Assembly: GCF_004297105.1 (NCBI RefSeq) | Contig: NZ_SCVE01000019.1 | Coordinates: 1 to 64,000, forward strand | Source of the DNA: Herbiconiux sp. | Lineage (GTDB): Bacteria > Actinomycetota > Actinomycetes > Actinomycetales > Microbacteriaceae | DNA: 64,000 bases | Direction: 5' to 3' | Part shown: positions 50,039-59,798 of the stretch, piece after piece | Layout of the letters: each line of letters begins with the position of its first letter | Numbering within the stretch: position 1 is the first letter of the stretch | Made by a program: the position numbers and the translations under genes | Notes under the pieces: generated by a model | Databases searched by the model: none | Told to the model about the DNA's origin: nothing | What the model saw: only the letters and a program-made list of their open reading frames with translations

Positions 50039-50494
50039 TCAGGCGGACGTTGGGGCGTCGAGGGCGTGGATGGCTTGCACGAGCGGCGCGAGCTCGGGGG
50101 TTCGGTCGGCCTCGGCCAGGGCCTCCTCGAGCACGGTATCGTGCACCGGGCGCGCCTTCTCGAGCAGGCGGTGGCCGGCGGTCGTGAGCTCGGTGTAGAT
50201 GCCGCGGCGATCATCGGCGCACAGGATGCGCGTGAGAAGGTTGCGGTCTTCGAGACGGTTCACGAGACGCGTGGTGGCGCTGCTGCTCAGAGCTGCCGCT
50301 CGGGCGAGTTGCTGCATCCGCATGTGCCAGCCGTCTTGGCGGTTGAGGGCGTCGAGAACGGTGTATTCCACAACGGAGAGGCCCGCCTCGGCGCCGAGGG
50401 CCTGCTCGAGGCGTGTCTCGATGAGGCCGTGCAAGGCGGCGAGGGTGCGCCAGCCCTGGGCGCGGATCTCGACTGCATCGTCGGCGATGCCCAT
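50039..50494 (-). CDS. MarR-family regulator
   Basis: 151 residues with a winged helix (MRMQQLARAAALSSSATTRLVNRLEDRNLLTRILCADDRRGIYTELTTAGHRLL) typical of MarR repressors that sense phenolics or drugs. Divergent from an MFS efflux-type gene, which is the classical arrangement of a local repressor and its exporter. Candidate operators lie in the 102-bp space between them. Confidence 0.88.
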   Translation of the reverse strand: MGIADDAVEIRAQGWRTLAALHGLIETRLEQALGAEAGLSVVEYTVLDALNRQDGWHMRMQQLARAAALSSSATTRLVNRLEDRNLLTRILCADDRRGIYTELTTAGHRLLEKARPVHDTVLEEALAEADRTPELAPLVQAIHALDAPTSA

Positions 50495-50538
50495 GGGTGT
50501 CTCCTTCCGGCGCGGGATACTTGCTTGCGCTATTAGCT

Positions 50539-50574
50539 AGCGTGTGCAACTATTTTACCCAGCGCCTGCAACTA
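50539..50574. promoter_or_regulatory. Direct repeats between marR and the MFS gene
   Basis: AGCGTGTGCAACTA (50539-50552) and AGCGCCTGCAACTA (50561-50574) are spaced by 22 bp, about two helical turns, in an AT-richer control region. They are candidate MarR binding sites affecting both divergent promoters. Confidence 0.45.
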
Positions 50575-50596
50575 ATACTAGACGAGGAACACACTC

Positions 50597-51829
50597 ATGC
50601 CCATCGGATTGATCGCACTCGCCATCGGCGGCTTCGGAATCGGCCTCACGGAATTCGTGATCGCCGGTCTGCTGCCCGAAGTGGCGGCCGACTTCGCCGT
50701 CGACGAAGCCACCGCGGGCTGGCTCATCACCGGCTACGCCCTGAGCGTGGCGGTGGGCGCCATCGCCCTCACCCTTCTCGTCACCCGCCTTCCGCGCAAG
50801 CAGGTTCTGATGGGGCTCCTCGGCCTCTTCATCCTGGGCAACCTCGTGTCGGCCATCGCCCCCGACTACTCCGTGATGCTGCTCGGCCGCATCATCGCCG
50901 CCCTGTGCCACGGCGCCTTCTTCGGCATCGGCGCGGTCGTGGCGGCCGACATGGTCGCCCCCGAGAAGCGCTCCGGCGCCATCGCCATCATGTTCACAGG
51001 ACTCACCCTGGCCAACGTCCTGGGCGTGCCATTCGGCACCTTCGTGGGCCAGGCCTTCGGCTGGCGCGCCACCTTCTGGGCCATCACCGTCATCGGCGTC
51101 GTCGCTCTGGCCGGCATCGCCGCCCTCGTGCCCGCCCGCACCGGCAACGCGGATGCCCCGGCACTCAGTGTGCGGCGGGAGCTCAGCGCGTTCCGCTCCC
51201 GCCAGGTGTGGCTCTCGATCATCGTGACGATCCTCGGCTTCGGCGGCATGTTCGGCGCCTTCACCTACATCGCCTACACGCTCACCGGTGTCTCGGGATT
51301 CGATGCATCCGTCGTGCCGTGGTTGCTCGTGGTGTTCGGCGTGGGGCTGTTCGCGGGCAACCTCCTCGGGGGCAGGCTCGCGAGTCGCTCGATCGACGGA
51401 ACCCTGATCGCGCTGCTCGCCGGCCTCACCGTGGTGATGGTGGCGTTCGCCCTCCTGGCCGCCAACCCGGTGGCGACGGTGATCGCCCTGGTGCTCATGG
51501 GGGCGTTCGCGTTCGGCACCGTGCCGGGCCTGCAGACCCGGGTGATGGTCCACGCGGAGCACGCGCCCACACTGGCTTCGAGCGCCAACATCGCCTCGTT
51601 CAACGTGGGCAACGCGCTCGGCGCCTGGATCGGCGGCCTCGCCATCGCCGCGGGGCTCGGCTACACCTCCCCGATCTGGGCCGGCGCCGCCATGACGGCG
51701 GTCGCCCTCGGGGTGATGGTGTTCGCAGCCACCCGCCGCTCGGCGAAGCCCGCCGGGACCGTTGGGGCGCAGTCTGCGCCTGCGTCGGCCGTGGCCTCGG
51801 CGACTGGCGCGACCCCGCTCGCGCAGTAG
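50597..51829 (+). CDS. MFS transporter, DHA1/AraJ-type
   Basis: 410 residues with 12 membrane segments. FGIGLTEFVIAGLLPEVAADF (helix 1), GRIIAALCHGAFFGIGAVVAADMV (helix 4) and GLTLANVLGVPFGTFVGQAFGWRATFW (motif C, antiporter signature, helix 5) match AraJ/sugar-efflux-like drug:H+ antiporters. Probably exports a toxic small molecule under control of the divergent MarR. GAGGA lies eight bases before the ATG. Confidence 0.88.
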   Translation: MPIGLIALAIGGFGIGLTEFVIAGLLPEVAADFAVDEATAGWLITGYALSVAVGAIALTLLVTRLPRKQVLMGLLGLFILGNLVSAIAPDYSVMLLGRIIAALCHGAFFGIGAVVAADMVAPEKRSGAIAIMFTGLTLANVLGVPFGTFVGQAFGWRATFWAITVIGVVALAGIAALVPARTGNADAPALSVRRELSAFRSRQVWLSIIVTILGFGGMFGAFTYIAYTLTGVSGFDASVVPWLLVVFGVGLFAGNLLGGRLASRSIDGTLIALLAGLTVVMVAFALLAANPVATVIALVLMGAFAFGTVPGLQTRVMVHAEHAPTLASSANIASFNVGNALGAWIGGLAIAAGLGYTSPIWAGAAMTAVALGVMVFAATRRSAKPAGTVGAQSAPASAVASATGATPLAQ

Positions 51830-51976
51830 TGGTGGTCGCGGGTGCTGCGCGTCGTCTGCGGGGGCGTCGGCCACCGGTGACGCTGCTCCCCGCGGTGACT
51901 CAGCTCGTGGGTGCTTGAGTCCTGTGCTCTGGTGCTGCTGATTGTGGTGGGGTGCGCATCCGTCGCGACTCGGCGG

Positions 51977-52032
51977 TCGGAGACCGGAGGTCGGGGCTCG
52001 GAGGCCGGGGCTCGGAGACCGGAGGCCGGGGC
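51977..52032. repeat. Short GC-rich tandem repeats
   Basis: TCGGAGACCGGAGGTCGGGGC (51977-51997), the shorter TCGGAGGCCGGGGC (51998-52011) and TCGGAGACCGGAGGCCGGGGC (52012-52032) follow one another in the 237-bp gap between the MFS and DNA glycosylase genes. The rest of the gap shows nothing else. Confidence 0.55.
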
Positions 52033-52066
52033 TCGCTGAGCGGCCCCATCCGCTCGGCGTCGCGCG

Positions 52067-52948
52067 CTACTTGAGGAGGCGGGAGAGCACTCGGTCGGCC
52101 AGTGGCTTGCCGCCCGTCTGGCAGGTGGGGCAGTACTGCAGGCTCGAGTCGGCGTAGGTGACCTGCCGCACGGTGTCGCCGCACACGGGGCAGACCTCGC
52201 CCGTGCGACCGTGCACCTGGAGGTTCGACTTCTTCTCGCGCTTCAGCTCGGAGGCCGCGAGGCCGTCGGCGCGCTCGATCGCGCCGCGGAGGGTCGACTG
52301 CACCGCGGCGTAGAGGAGTGACGCCTCATCCGGGGTCATGGCCGCGGGCTTGAAGGGCGACATCCGTGCCGCGTGCAGGATCTCGTCGGAGTAGGCATTG
52401 CCGATGCCCGCGATCACCGACTGGTTGCGCAGCACTCCCTTGATCTGCGAGCGGCCCGCAGCCGCCAGGATGCCCGCGAACACCTCCTCGGTGAACCCGG
52501 GCTCGAGCGGGTCGGGGCCGAGGCGCGCGATGCCCGGCACCTCGGCGGGATCGCGCACGAGGTACAGAGCGAGCGACTTCTTGGTGCCGGCCTCGGTGAT
52601 GTCGAGCCCCGACCCGGATGCGCCGAGCCCGTCGTCGGCCAGCACGAGCCGAGCGGCGAGCGGTCCCTTCGACGGGCGACCGGAGGGCGGGGGAGGAGGG
52701 CCCTCGCGCCAGCGGATCCAGCCCGCGCGGGCGAGGTGGAGTACGAGGTGCAGGTCGCCGATCTCGAAATCGAGGAACTTGCCGTGCCGCGACACCCCGC
52801 GAACGACTTCGCCGGCCACGGCGGATGCGGGCGGATCGAACGTCTTGAGCGCGGCGAACGACACCAGGTCGAAGCGCTCCACGGTGCGCCCGCTGAGGCG
52901 CGCCCCGAGGTCGCCCACGAGCGCATGCACCTCAGGCAACTCCGGCAT
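52067..52948 (-). CDS. Formamidopyrimidine-DNA glycosylase/endonuclease VIII family
   Basis: 293-residue base-excision repair enzyme. After Met removal Pro2-Glu3 (MPELPEV) form the catalytic N-terminus; HGKFLDFEI has the conserved lysine; QSVIAGIGNAYSDEILHAARMSP is the H2TH motif; the C-terminal zinc finger is CPVCGDTVRQV...YCPTCQTGG. Fpg versus Nei type is not certain; actinobacteria have several paralogues. ATG 52948 is fixed by the need for Pro2. It ends a short run downstream of glnA on the minus strand. Confidence 0.9.
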   Translation of the reverse strand: MPELPEVHALVGDLGARLSGRTVERFDLVSFAALKTFDPPASAVAGEVVRGVSRHGKFLDFEIGDLHLVLHLARAGWIRWREGPPPPPSGRPSKGPLAARLVLADDGLGASGSGLDITEAGTKKSLALYLVRDPAEVPGIARLGPDPLEPGFTEEVFAGILAAAGRSQIKGVLRNQSVIAGIGNAYSDEILHAARMSPFKPAAMTPDEASLLYAAVQSTLRGAIERADGLAASELKREKKSNLQVHGRTGEVCPVCGDTVRQVTYADSSLQYCPTCQTGGKPLADRVLSRLLK

Positions 52949-52988
52949 GCCCCCAGTCTCCCCCCACCCCCCCCCGACACCCGCCAAA

Positions 52989-53060
52989 CCTCCTCGCGAC
53001 TCGCCAATATCCGTTCAAAGTGCGCAGATCTAGGCCTGATTTTGGCGAGTCGCGAGGAGG
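52989..53060. repeat. Palindromic element, copy 2
   Basis: CCTCCTCGCGACTCGCCAA (52989-53007) and its exact complement TTGGCGAGTCGCGAGGAGG (53042-53060). The arms are the same as those at 43208-43277, but the 34-base loop differs. It lies between glnA and the DNA glycosylase gene. Confidence 0.8.
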
Positions 53061-53081
53061 GAGGGTGAGGGAGGGGGAGGG

Positions 53082-55256
<2,175 letters not shown>

Positions 55257-55429
55257 CTGAATCTCCCTCGGCGCGGCGCGGCCTCTGGGTCCGAGGCTGT
55301 AGTCGGACACCGCTCCCTCAATCTAGGGATGTGTCATGGCGGGCTTGTTTCGGGCGTGTGACGGTTTGAATCCGCGTGATTCCGGGGATCTCGCCCGGTG
55401 CCGCCGTGCTGTCGCCCGATCGGGGGACG

Positions 55430-55909
55430 TCAGGGCAAGCGGCGAAGAGTGTTCTCGGGATCAAGCTTCTGCAGCATCGCCTGCATGATGTCGTCGAGCT
55501 GGCGGAGCTGCTCGTCGCTGAGCACGTCGATCACGTGGGCACGCACGTTCTCGACGTGACCCGGGGCGGTGGCGACGACCTTCTGCCAGCCCGCCTCCGT
55601 CAGGTGCGCATTGGTGGCGCGCCGGTCTCCGGGGCACGGCACCCGTTCCACGTAGCCGCGTGCCTCGAGGCGGCTGACGACGTGCGAGAGACGGGGGAGC
55701 GTGGAGTTCGTCGTGGCGGCGAGTGCCGTCATCCGCAAGAGGCGCTCGGGGCTCTCGGAGAGCTTGGCCATCACGAGGTACTCGAAGTGGGTGAGCTGCG
55801 CGTCGCGCTGCAGCTGTGAGTCGAGAACGGTGGGCAGCAACTCCACCACGGCCTCGAGCCGGATCCACGCCCTGAGCTGCTCGGGGGTCAGCCAGCGCGT
55901 GTTCTCCAT
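55430..55909 (-). CDS. MarR-family regulator
   Basis: 159 residues with winged helix RMTALAATTNSTLPRLSHVVSRLEARGYVERVPCPGDRRATNAHLTEAG. It diverges from an F420/NADP-reductase-like gene, with two near-identical palindromes between them, so it probably represses both. The inducer is unknown. Confidence 0.87.
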   Translation of the reverse strand: MENTRWLTPEQLRAWIRLEAVVELLPTVLDSQLQRDAQLTHFEYLVMAKLSESPERLLRMTALAATTNSTLPRLSHVVSRLEARGYVERVPCPGDRRATNAHLTEAGWQKVVATAPGHVENVRAHVIDVLSDEQLRQLDDIMQAMLQKLDPENTLRRLP

Positions 55910-55928
55910 GGCCTCCAGTCTAAGTCAC

Positions 55929-55985
55929 TTGTAGATACAACTAAAGCGGCGTAGTGTTCTGATTATTAGTTGTAGCAACAACTAA
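55929..55985. promoter_or_regulatory. Two MarR-type operators
   Basis: TTAGTTGTAGCAACAACTAA (55966-55985) is a 20-bp palindrome with perfect 8-bp arms. TTGTAGATACAA (55929-55940), extended by CTAA, is a second copy of the same core. Their centres are about 41 bp apart, between the marR gene and its divergent target. Confidence 0.7.
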
Positions 55986-56009
55986 AATCATCGGAGAGCA
56001 GGAGTCACC

Positions 56010-56636
56010 ATGTCAGACATCACCATCATCGGCGCCGGGTCCATGGCGGGAGCCATCGCGGCGCTCGCCGCCAAGGGAGGCCGCAGTGTGCAGGTGCTCG
56101 CACGCGATGCGGATGCCGCAGCGGCGGTCGCCGGGCCGCTCGAGGGCGCGACATCCGGAACCGTCGGAGACGATCTCGCCAGCGAGATCGTGGTTCTCGC
56201 CGTGCCGTACCCGGCCGTGGCCGACCTGCTCGCCGCGTATGAGGGCCGCCTGAACGGGAGCGTTCTCGTCGACATCACGAACCCCCTCGACTTCTCGACG
56301 TTCGACTCGCTCGTGGTGCCCGCCGACGGATCGGCCGCCGCCGAGATCGCCGCGGCCGTGCCGGGGGCCCGCGTGCTCAAGGCCTTCAACACGACGTTCG
56401 CCTCGACGCTCGCGAGCGGTTCGGTCGGCGACGCGCAGCCGACGACGGTGCTGATCGCGGGCGACGATGCAGCGGCGAAGGCGGCGCTCGCTGCGATCGT
56501 GACGGATGGCGGCCTCCGCGCCGTCGACGCCGGCGCCCTGTCGCGGGCTCGCGAGGCCGAGGCGCTCGGCTTCCTCCAGCTCACGCTCGCAGCGCAGGAG
56601 AAGATCGCCTGGACGGGCGGCTTCGCCCTCATCTGA
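56010..56636 (+). CDS. NADPH-dependent F420 reductase-like dinucleotide-binding protein
   Basis: 208 residues. Rossmann fold starts MSDITIIGAGSMAGAIAALAAKGGRSVQVLARD; SEIVVLAVPYPAVADLL and VLVDITNPLDF and KAFNTTFASTLASG are the signature of the Fno/NADP:F420 oxidoreductase superfamily. Many such proteins without F420 biosynthesis nearby act on other substrates, so the reaction is open. It is the likely MarR target. Confidence 0.83.
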   Translation: MSDITIIGAGSMAGAIAALAAKGGRSVQVLARDADAAAAVAGPLEGATSGTVGDDLASEIVVLAVPYPAVADLLAAYEGRLNGSVLVDITNPLDFSTFDSLVVPADGSAAAEIAAAVPGARVLKAFNTTFASTLASGSVGDAQPTTVLIAGDDAAAKAALAAIVTDGGLRAVDAGALSRAREAEALGFLQLTLAAQEKIAWTGGFALI

Positions 56637-56650
56637 CCCTCCCTCCCTCC

Positions 56651-56781
56651 CAGATCCGTCACTTTTTGCTCAAATCCGCCCAGTTTCGAACAGATTCTGA
56701 CGGATCTGCAGGGTGGGGGTGCGCGGGTTCGTCACTTTTTGTTCGAGAATGCGCGCATTTGAACAAATACTGACGGATCTG
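56651..56781. repeat. Duplicated palindromic element between convergent genes
   Basis: CAGATCCGTCA (56651-56661) pairs with TGACGGATCTG (56698-56708). A related unit follows: GTCACTTTTTGTTC near 56731 pairs with GAACAAATACTGAC near 56761. CGTCACTTTTTG and TGACGGATCTG occur in both units, 72 bp apart. The arrangement resembles the other long palindromes but with a different sequence. Confidence 0.65.
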
Positions 56782-56789
56782 GGAGGGGG

Positions 56790-57773
56790 TCAGCGGGCGA
56801 GGGTGAGGAGCTGCCACTGGCGCACGCGGCCCGGCCGCGTCGCCGCACAGGTGGAGAGGAGCGGATCGGAGAGCGCCTCGGTGAGGTCGACCGTGATCGT
56901 TCCTTCATCGTCGTGCAGTCGCACCGTCCAGCGGGCGTGGCCCTCGCCGCCGTCGTGCCAGGCCTCATCGAGCGGCGCATACGCCTCGATACGCGTGTCA
57001 CCGAACCGTTCGCGCGCGAAATGCTGAGCGGCCTGCACCGGATGCGTCAGCGAACTCCGCCCCCGGAACCACTCCTCCTCGACCCGCCCGTCGAGATAGC
57101 TCTCGGCGATGCGGGCGGCATCGCCGTCATCCACTCGCCCGTAGTAGAGGCCGTGCGGGAAGAGCACCATGGTTCCGGCGAAGCGGTCGCCGCCGAGGTG
57201 CGAGCACTCCCAGGTCTCTTCGGGGTAGGCCTCGGCGAGGCGCGCCACCACCTGGCGCCCGCGCACGGCGCAGCACTGGTCGTGCCGAGCATGTGCGCAC
57301 ACGGCGAAGAGCGGTTGGTCGGATGCGGCTCCCGAGCTGCCGTCGAGCGGCACGTCGAGGAGGTCGTGCGGGTCGGCCACCTCGCCCCACCGAACGGTCT
57401 CGTGGCCGGGTCGTGAGTCGACGAACGCCCAGCGCCAGCGCTGCTGGGTTCCCCGCGCGCCGCCCGGGCGGTCGACGCGCTCAGGGTGACGACCGGTGCG
57501 GCGGATGGCGAGCGGGCGCATGCCGGCGCTCTCGATGCGCTTCACCAGAGCGGCGCCCAGCTCGACGTCGAAGGGCGGGTCGAGCAGGGCGCGCGTACCC
57601 CACGCGCCTTCGTACTCGACGAGGAACCACTGAAGCCCCCGCCCCCCTGTGGCCGCGAGCGGATCGTCGCGCTCGCGCGACCGATCGCTGCACGGCAGCC
57701 ACTCCGGCGCCTCGCCCGTCTCGGCCTCGCCTGGCGAGGGAGCGCCCGTGGAGGGCAGTCGGCTGGCGCTCAC
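56790..57773 (-). CDS. Sucrase/ferredoxin-like family protein
   Basis: About 327 residues. LPCSDRSRERDDPLAATGGRGLQWFLVEYEGAWG at the N-terminus, then a thioredoxin-like ferredoxin domain with FAVCAHARHDQCCAVRGRQVVARLAE and WECSHLGGDRFAGTMVLFPHGLYYGRV, whose Cys and His residues probably bind a 2Fe-2S cluster (C-x8-C and a later Cys/His). Function of this family (also called sucraseferredoxin-like) is not established. The GTG at 57773 has a GGTGGGG site; an ATG at 57818 is an alternative. Confidence 0.75.
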   Translation of the reverse strand: MSASRLPSTGAPSPGEAETGEAPEWLPCSDRSRERDDPLAATGGRGLQWFLVEYEGAWGTRALLDPPFDVELGAALVKRIESAGMRPLAIRRTGRHPERVDRPGGARGTQQRWRWAFVDSRPGHETVRWGEVADPHDLLDVPLDGSSGAASDQPLFAVCAHARHDQCCAVRGRQVVARLAEAYPEETWECSHLGGDRFAGTMVLFPHGLYYGRVDDGDAARIAESYLDGRVEEEWFRGRSSLTHPVQAAQHFARERFGDTRIEAYAPLDEAWHDGGEGHARWTVRLHDDEGTITVDLTEALSDPLLSTCAATRPGRVRQWQLLTLAR

Positions 57774-57880
57774 CGCGCCCCACCGTGCGCGCACAGAGGG
57801 CGGGTGGCCAACCGGCATCCAGCGGGGTTCTCTCCATCGCGCGCAAACCGGCGAGACTCCAGAGTGCCCCTCGCCTGAGT

Positions 57881-57920
57881 CGGAGGAGTTCCGAGACGGA
57901 TTCCTGCCGTGACTCCTCCG
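57881..57920. terminator. Hairpin between the JmjC and sucrase/ferredoxin-like genes
   Basis: CGGAGGAGT (57881-57889) and ACTCCTCCG (57912-57920) form a perfect 9-bp stem with a 22-base loop in the 190-bp gap. It may end or attenuate the JmjC operon. Confidence 0.4.
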
Positions 57921-57969
57921 TGTCGTGCGAGCGGGCGAGGCTCCTCCGTTCCGCGAGGATGCGTCGTGA

Positions 57970-59256
57970 TCACGCCGGAACCAGGATGCCCTCGCGCAGC
58001 AGGCGGCGCGCCACGACGATCGCGCTGGCGAGGTCGAGGCCCGGGAGGTCGGCGAGTGCCACCACGCCGCCGTCGTGCAGGCGGCGCACGGCGTCGGCGG
58101 CCTCGGCGGGCAGGGAGACGGTCTTCGTCGACGTGCGGATGCGCACCGAATCACCATCGGTGGAGAGCTCGACCGAGGCGTGCAGTGAGCCGCGCCACCG
58201 CACGCGGGAGCCCGCATCCAGGGCCGCGATGAAGTCGACCGTCGCCAGGGGCGACACCGGTTCGGGCCGCGTGGCGGAGGCGAACCGCGAGGCGAGGCGC
58301 TGCGAGACGGTGACGGCCGCATCCGTCGAGGGAAGAGCGCCGGCACCGCCCGAGGTCTGGCCGGACAGGGCACCGAACGCCTCCTGCATCGCGGCCAGTG
58401 TCTCGTCGACCACCGGGCGAAGCGCCTCAGGGTCGGAGAAGTCGAGGCCGGCGGGGAGCGAGGAGCGCAGCGCGGCGACATCGCTGAGCGAGGCGATCAG
58501 CGCCTGGACCACGTCGGCCCGCGTGTAGGCGGCCACGCCGATGGTGAGGTGCACGCTGGTACCCCCGAGGGCCTCGGCCGAGTGGATCCAGCCGCGCGGG
58601 AGATAGAGCGCGTCGCCGGGGCGGAACACCGCGTCGATGACGGGCTCGTGTGTGGCGGCCTCGGCCACGGCGTCGCGATGATCGCCCCAGGGCTGGTCAC
58701 GCAGGGGATCGGGGTGGACAGGGGCGTGGATGCGCCAGTGCTTCTCACCGGCGATCTGAAGCACGAACACGTCGTGCACGTCGTAATGCGGGTCGAACCC
58801 GCGTGACGAGGCGGGGGTGATGTAGGCGTTCACCTGGATCGGATGCCCGAGGTCGTCGACCAGACGCCGGGTGAAGTCGATCAGTGGCGGCCAGGTGCGA
58901 TGCAGGCCCTGGAGCACGATCGTGGCGCCCGCGGCGAACTCGGCGAGAACCTTCTCGGAGCTCACCTGGTCGCCGACCTCGGCACCGAATCCGCCGGGAG
59001 CGGTGTACGCAGCAGGCGAGAGCACGGAGCCCTCGTGAGCCATGCGGATGAACGGGGTGCGCAGTCCGCGCTCGCTCACCAGTTCGTCGACCGCGGCTTC
59101 GGTGATCAGGTCGTCGAACGACTCGGGCAGTGTCTCCGCTCGCGACAGGAGGGGACCGCGGCCCCAGAACTCCCGGTCGAACTCCGCCGGAGCCACCGAG
59201 ATGCAACGGGAGAGCGCGGGCCGGGCGACCGGCCCGCGCTCGAAGACGCTCGTCAC
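57970..59256 (-). CDS. JmjC/cupin 2-oxoglutarate oxygenase, ribosomal-oxygenase-like
   Basis: 428-residue Fe(II)/2-oxoglutarate oxygenase of the YcfD (RoxA)/MINA53/NO66 class. Iron ligands are His157 and Asp159 (FDPHYDVHDVFVLQIAGEKHW) and His225 (LPRGWIHSAEAL). After the JmjC domain come helical dimerisation and winged-helix-like C-terminal parts (VSLPAEAADAVRRLHDGGVVALADLPGL). Known members hydroxylate Arg or His in ribosomal proteins. The GTG start overlaps the stop of the upstream repeat-peptide gene (GTGA), which suggests that the peptide is a partner or substrate. Confidence 0.83.
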   Translation of the reverse strand: MTSVFERGPVARPALSRCISVAPAEFDREFWGRGPLLSRAETLPESFDDLITEAAVDELVSERGLRTPFIRMAHEGSVLSPAAYTAPGGFGAEVGDQVSSEKVLAEFAAGATIVLQGLHRTWPPLIDFTRRLVDDLGHPIQVNAYITPASSRGFDPHYDVHDVFVLQIAGEKHWRIHAPVHPDPLRDQPWGDHRDAVAEAATHEPVIDAVFRPGDALYLPRGWIHSAEALGGTSVHLTIGVAAYTRADVVQALIASLSDVAALRSSLPAGLDFSDPEALRPVVDETLAAMQEAFGALSGQTSGGAGALPSTDAAVTVSQRLASRFASATRPEPVSPLATVDFIAALDAGSRVRWRGSLHASVELSTDGDSVRIRTSTKTVSLPAEAADAVRRLHDGGVVALADLPGLDLASAIVVARRLLREGILVPA

Positions 59257-59510
59257 GCCGAGCCGTCGGCCCCGCCGTCGTGGCCGTCGGGGTTGGCGCC
59301 GCCATCGGCGGTGCCCTCTCCCTCGTCGGCCGAGCCGTCGGCTCCGCCGTCGTGGCCGTCGGGGTTCGCGCCGCCGTCGGCCGGACCTTCGCCGCCCGCA
59401 GCCGAGCCGTCGGCTCCGCCGTCGTGCCCGCCCGGGTTCGCGCCGCCGTCAGCGGTTCCCTCTCCGCCCGCTGCCGCGTCGGTCGTGATGTCGTCGTCGT
59501 CGATTGCCAT
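59253..59510 (-). CDS. 85-residue peptide made of three 24-residue repeats
   Basis: A 14-residue acidic leader (MAIDDDDITTDAAA) precedes three nearly identical units of 24, 24 and 23 residues. Each unit contains DGGANP, then (D/G)GHDGGADGSA; differences are few (T/P at one site, G/D at another). There is no hydrophobic residue in the repeats. GAGGAG lies six bases before the ATG, a strong site, and the stop overlaps the start of the JmjC gene. One His, one Asn-Pro and several Asp per repeat are plausible hydroxylation or metal-binding sites. I know no named family for it. Confidence 0.7.
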   Translation of the reverse strand: MAIDDDDITTDAAAGGEGTADGGANPGGHDGGADGSAAGGEGPADGGANPDGHDGGADGSADEGEGTADGGANPDGHDGGADGSA

Positions 59511-59798
59511 CTGGATCTCCTCTCACCGGCGGCATGGTGCCGTCGCTCGAAGCGTACGCCCGGCATCCGACGTCGCGCATCCTCCTGGCGTCACGGATAG
59601 ACACCGCGGTGGGACCCGGTTGGAGACTTGTCGGCTCGCGATGTGACGTGATAGGTGTCGACGAACCAGCCCTCCGAAGGCCCATCCGACGGCAGGCGCA
59701 TGCGGGAGGTCTTGATTTCCGCCGGACACGGGACCACTGTTGTCTAGTCTGTCCATACGCATGGCAGGATCGGGTGATGACGCAGTCGAGGGAGGGTC

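Noticed and set aside
59253..59510. CRISPR array or tandem DNA repeat only
   Set aside because: The 72-bp repeats are contiguous without spacers, stay in one reading frame with a strong ribosome binding site, and overlap the next gene, so a coding repeat is more likely.
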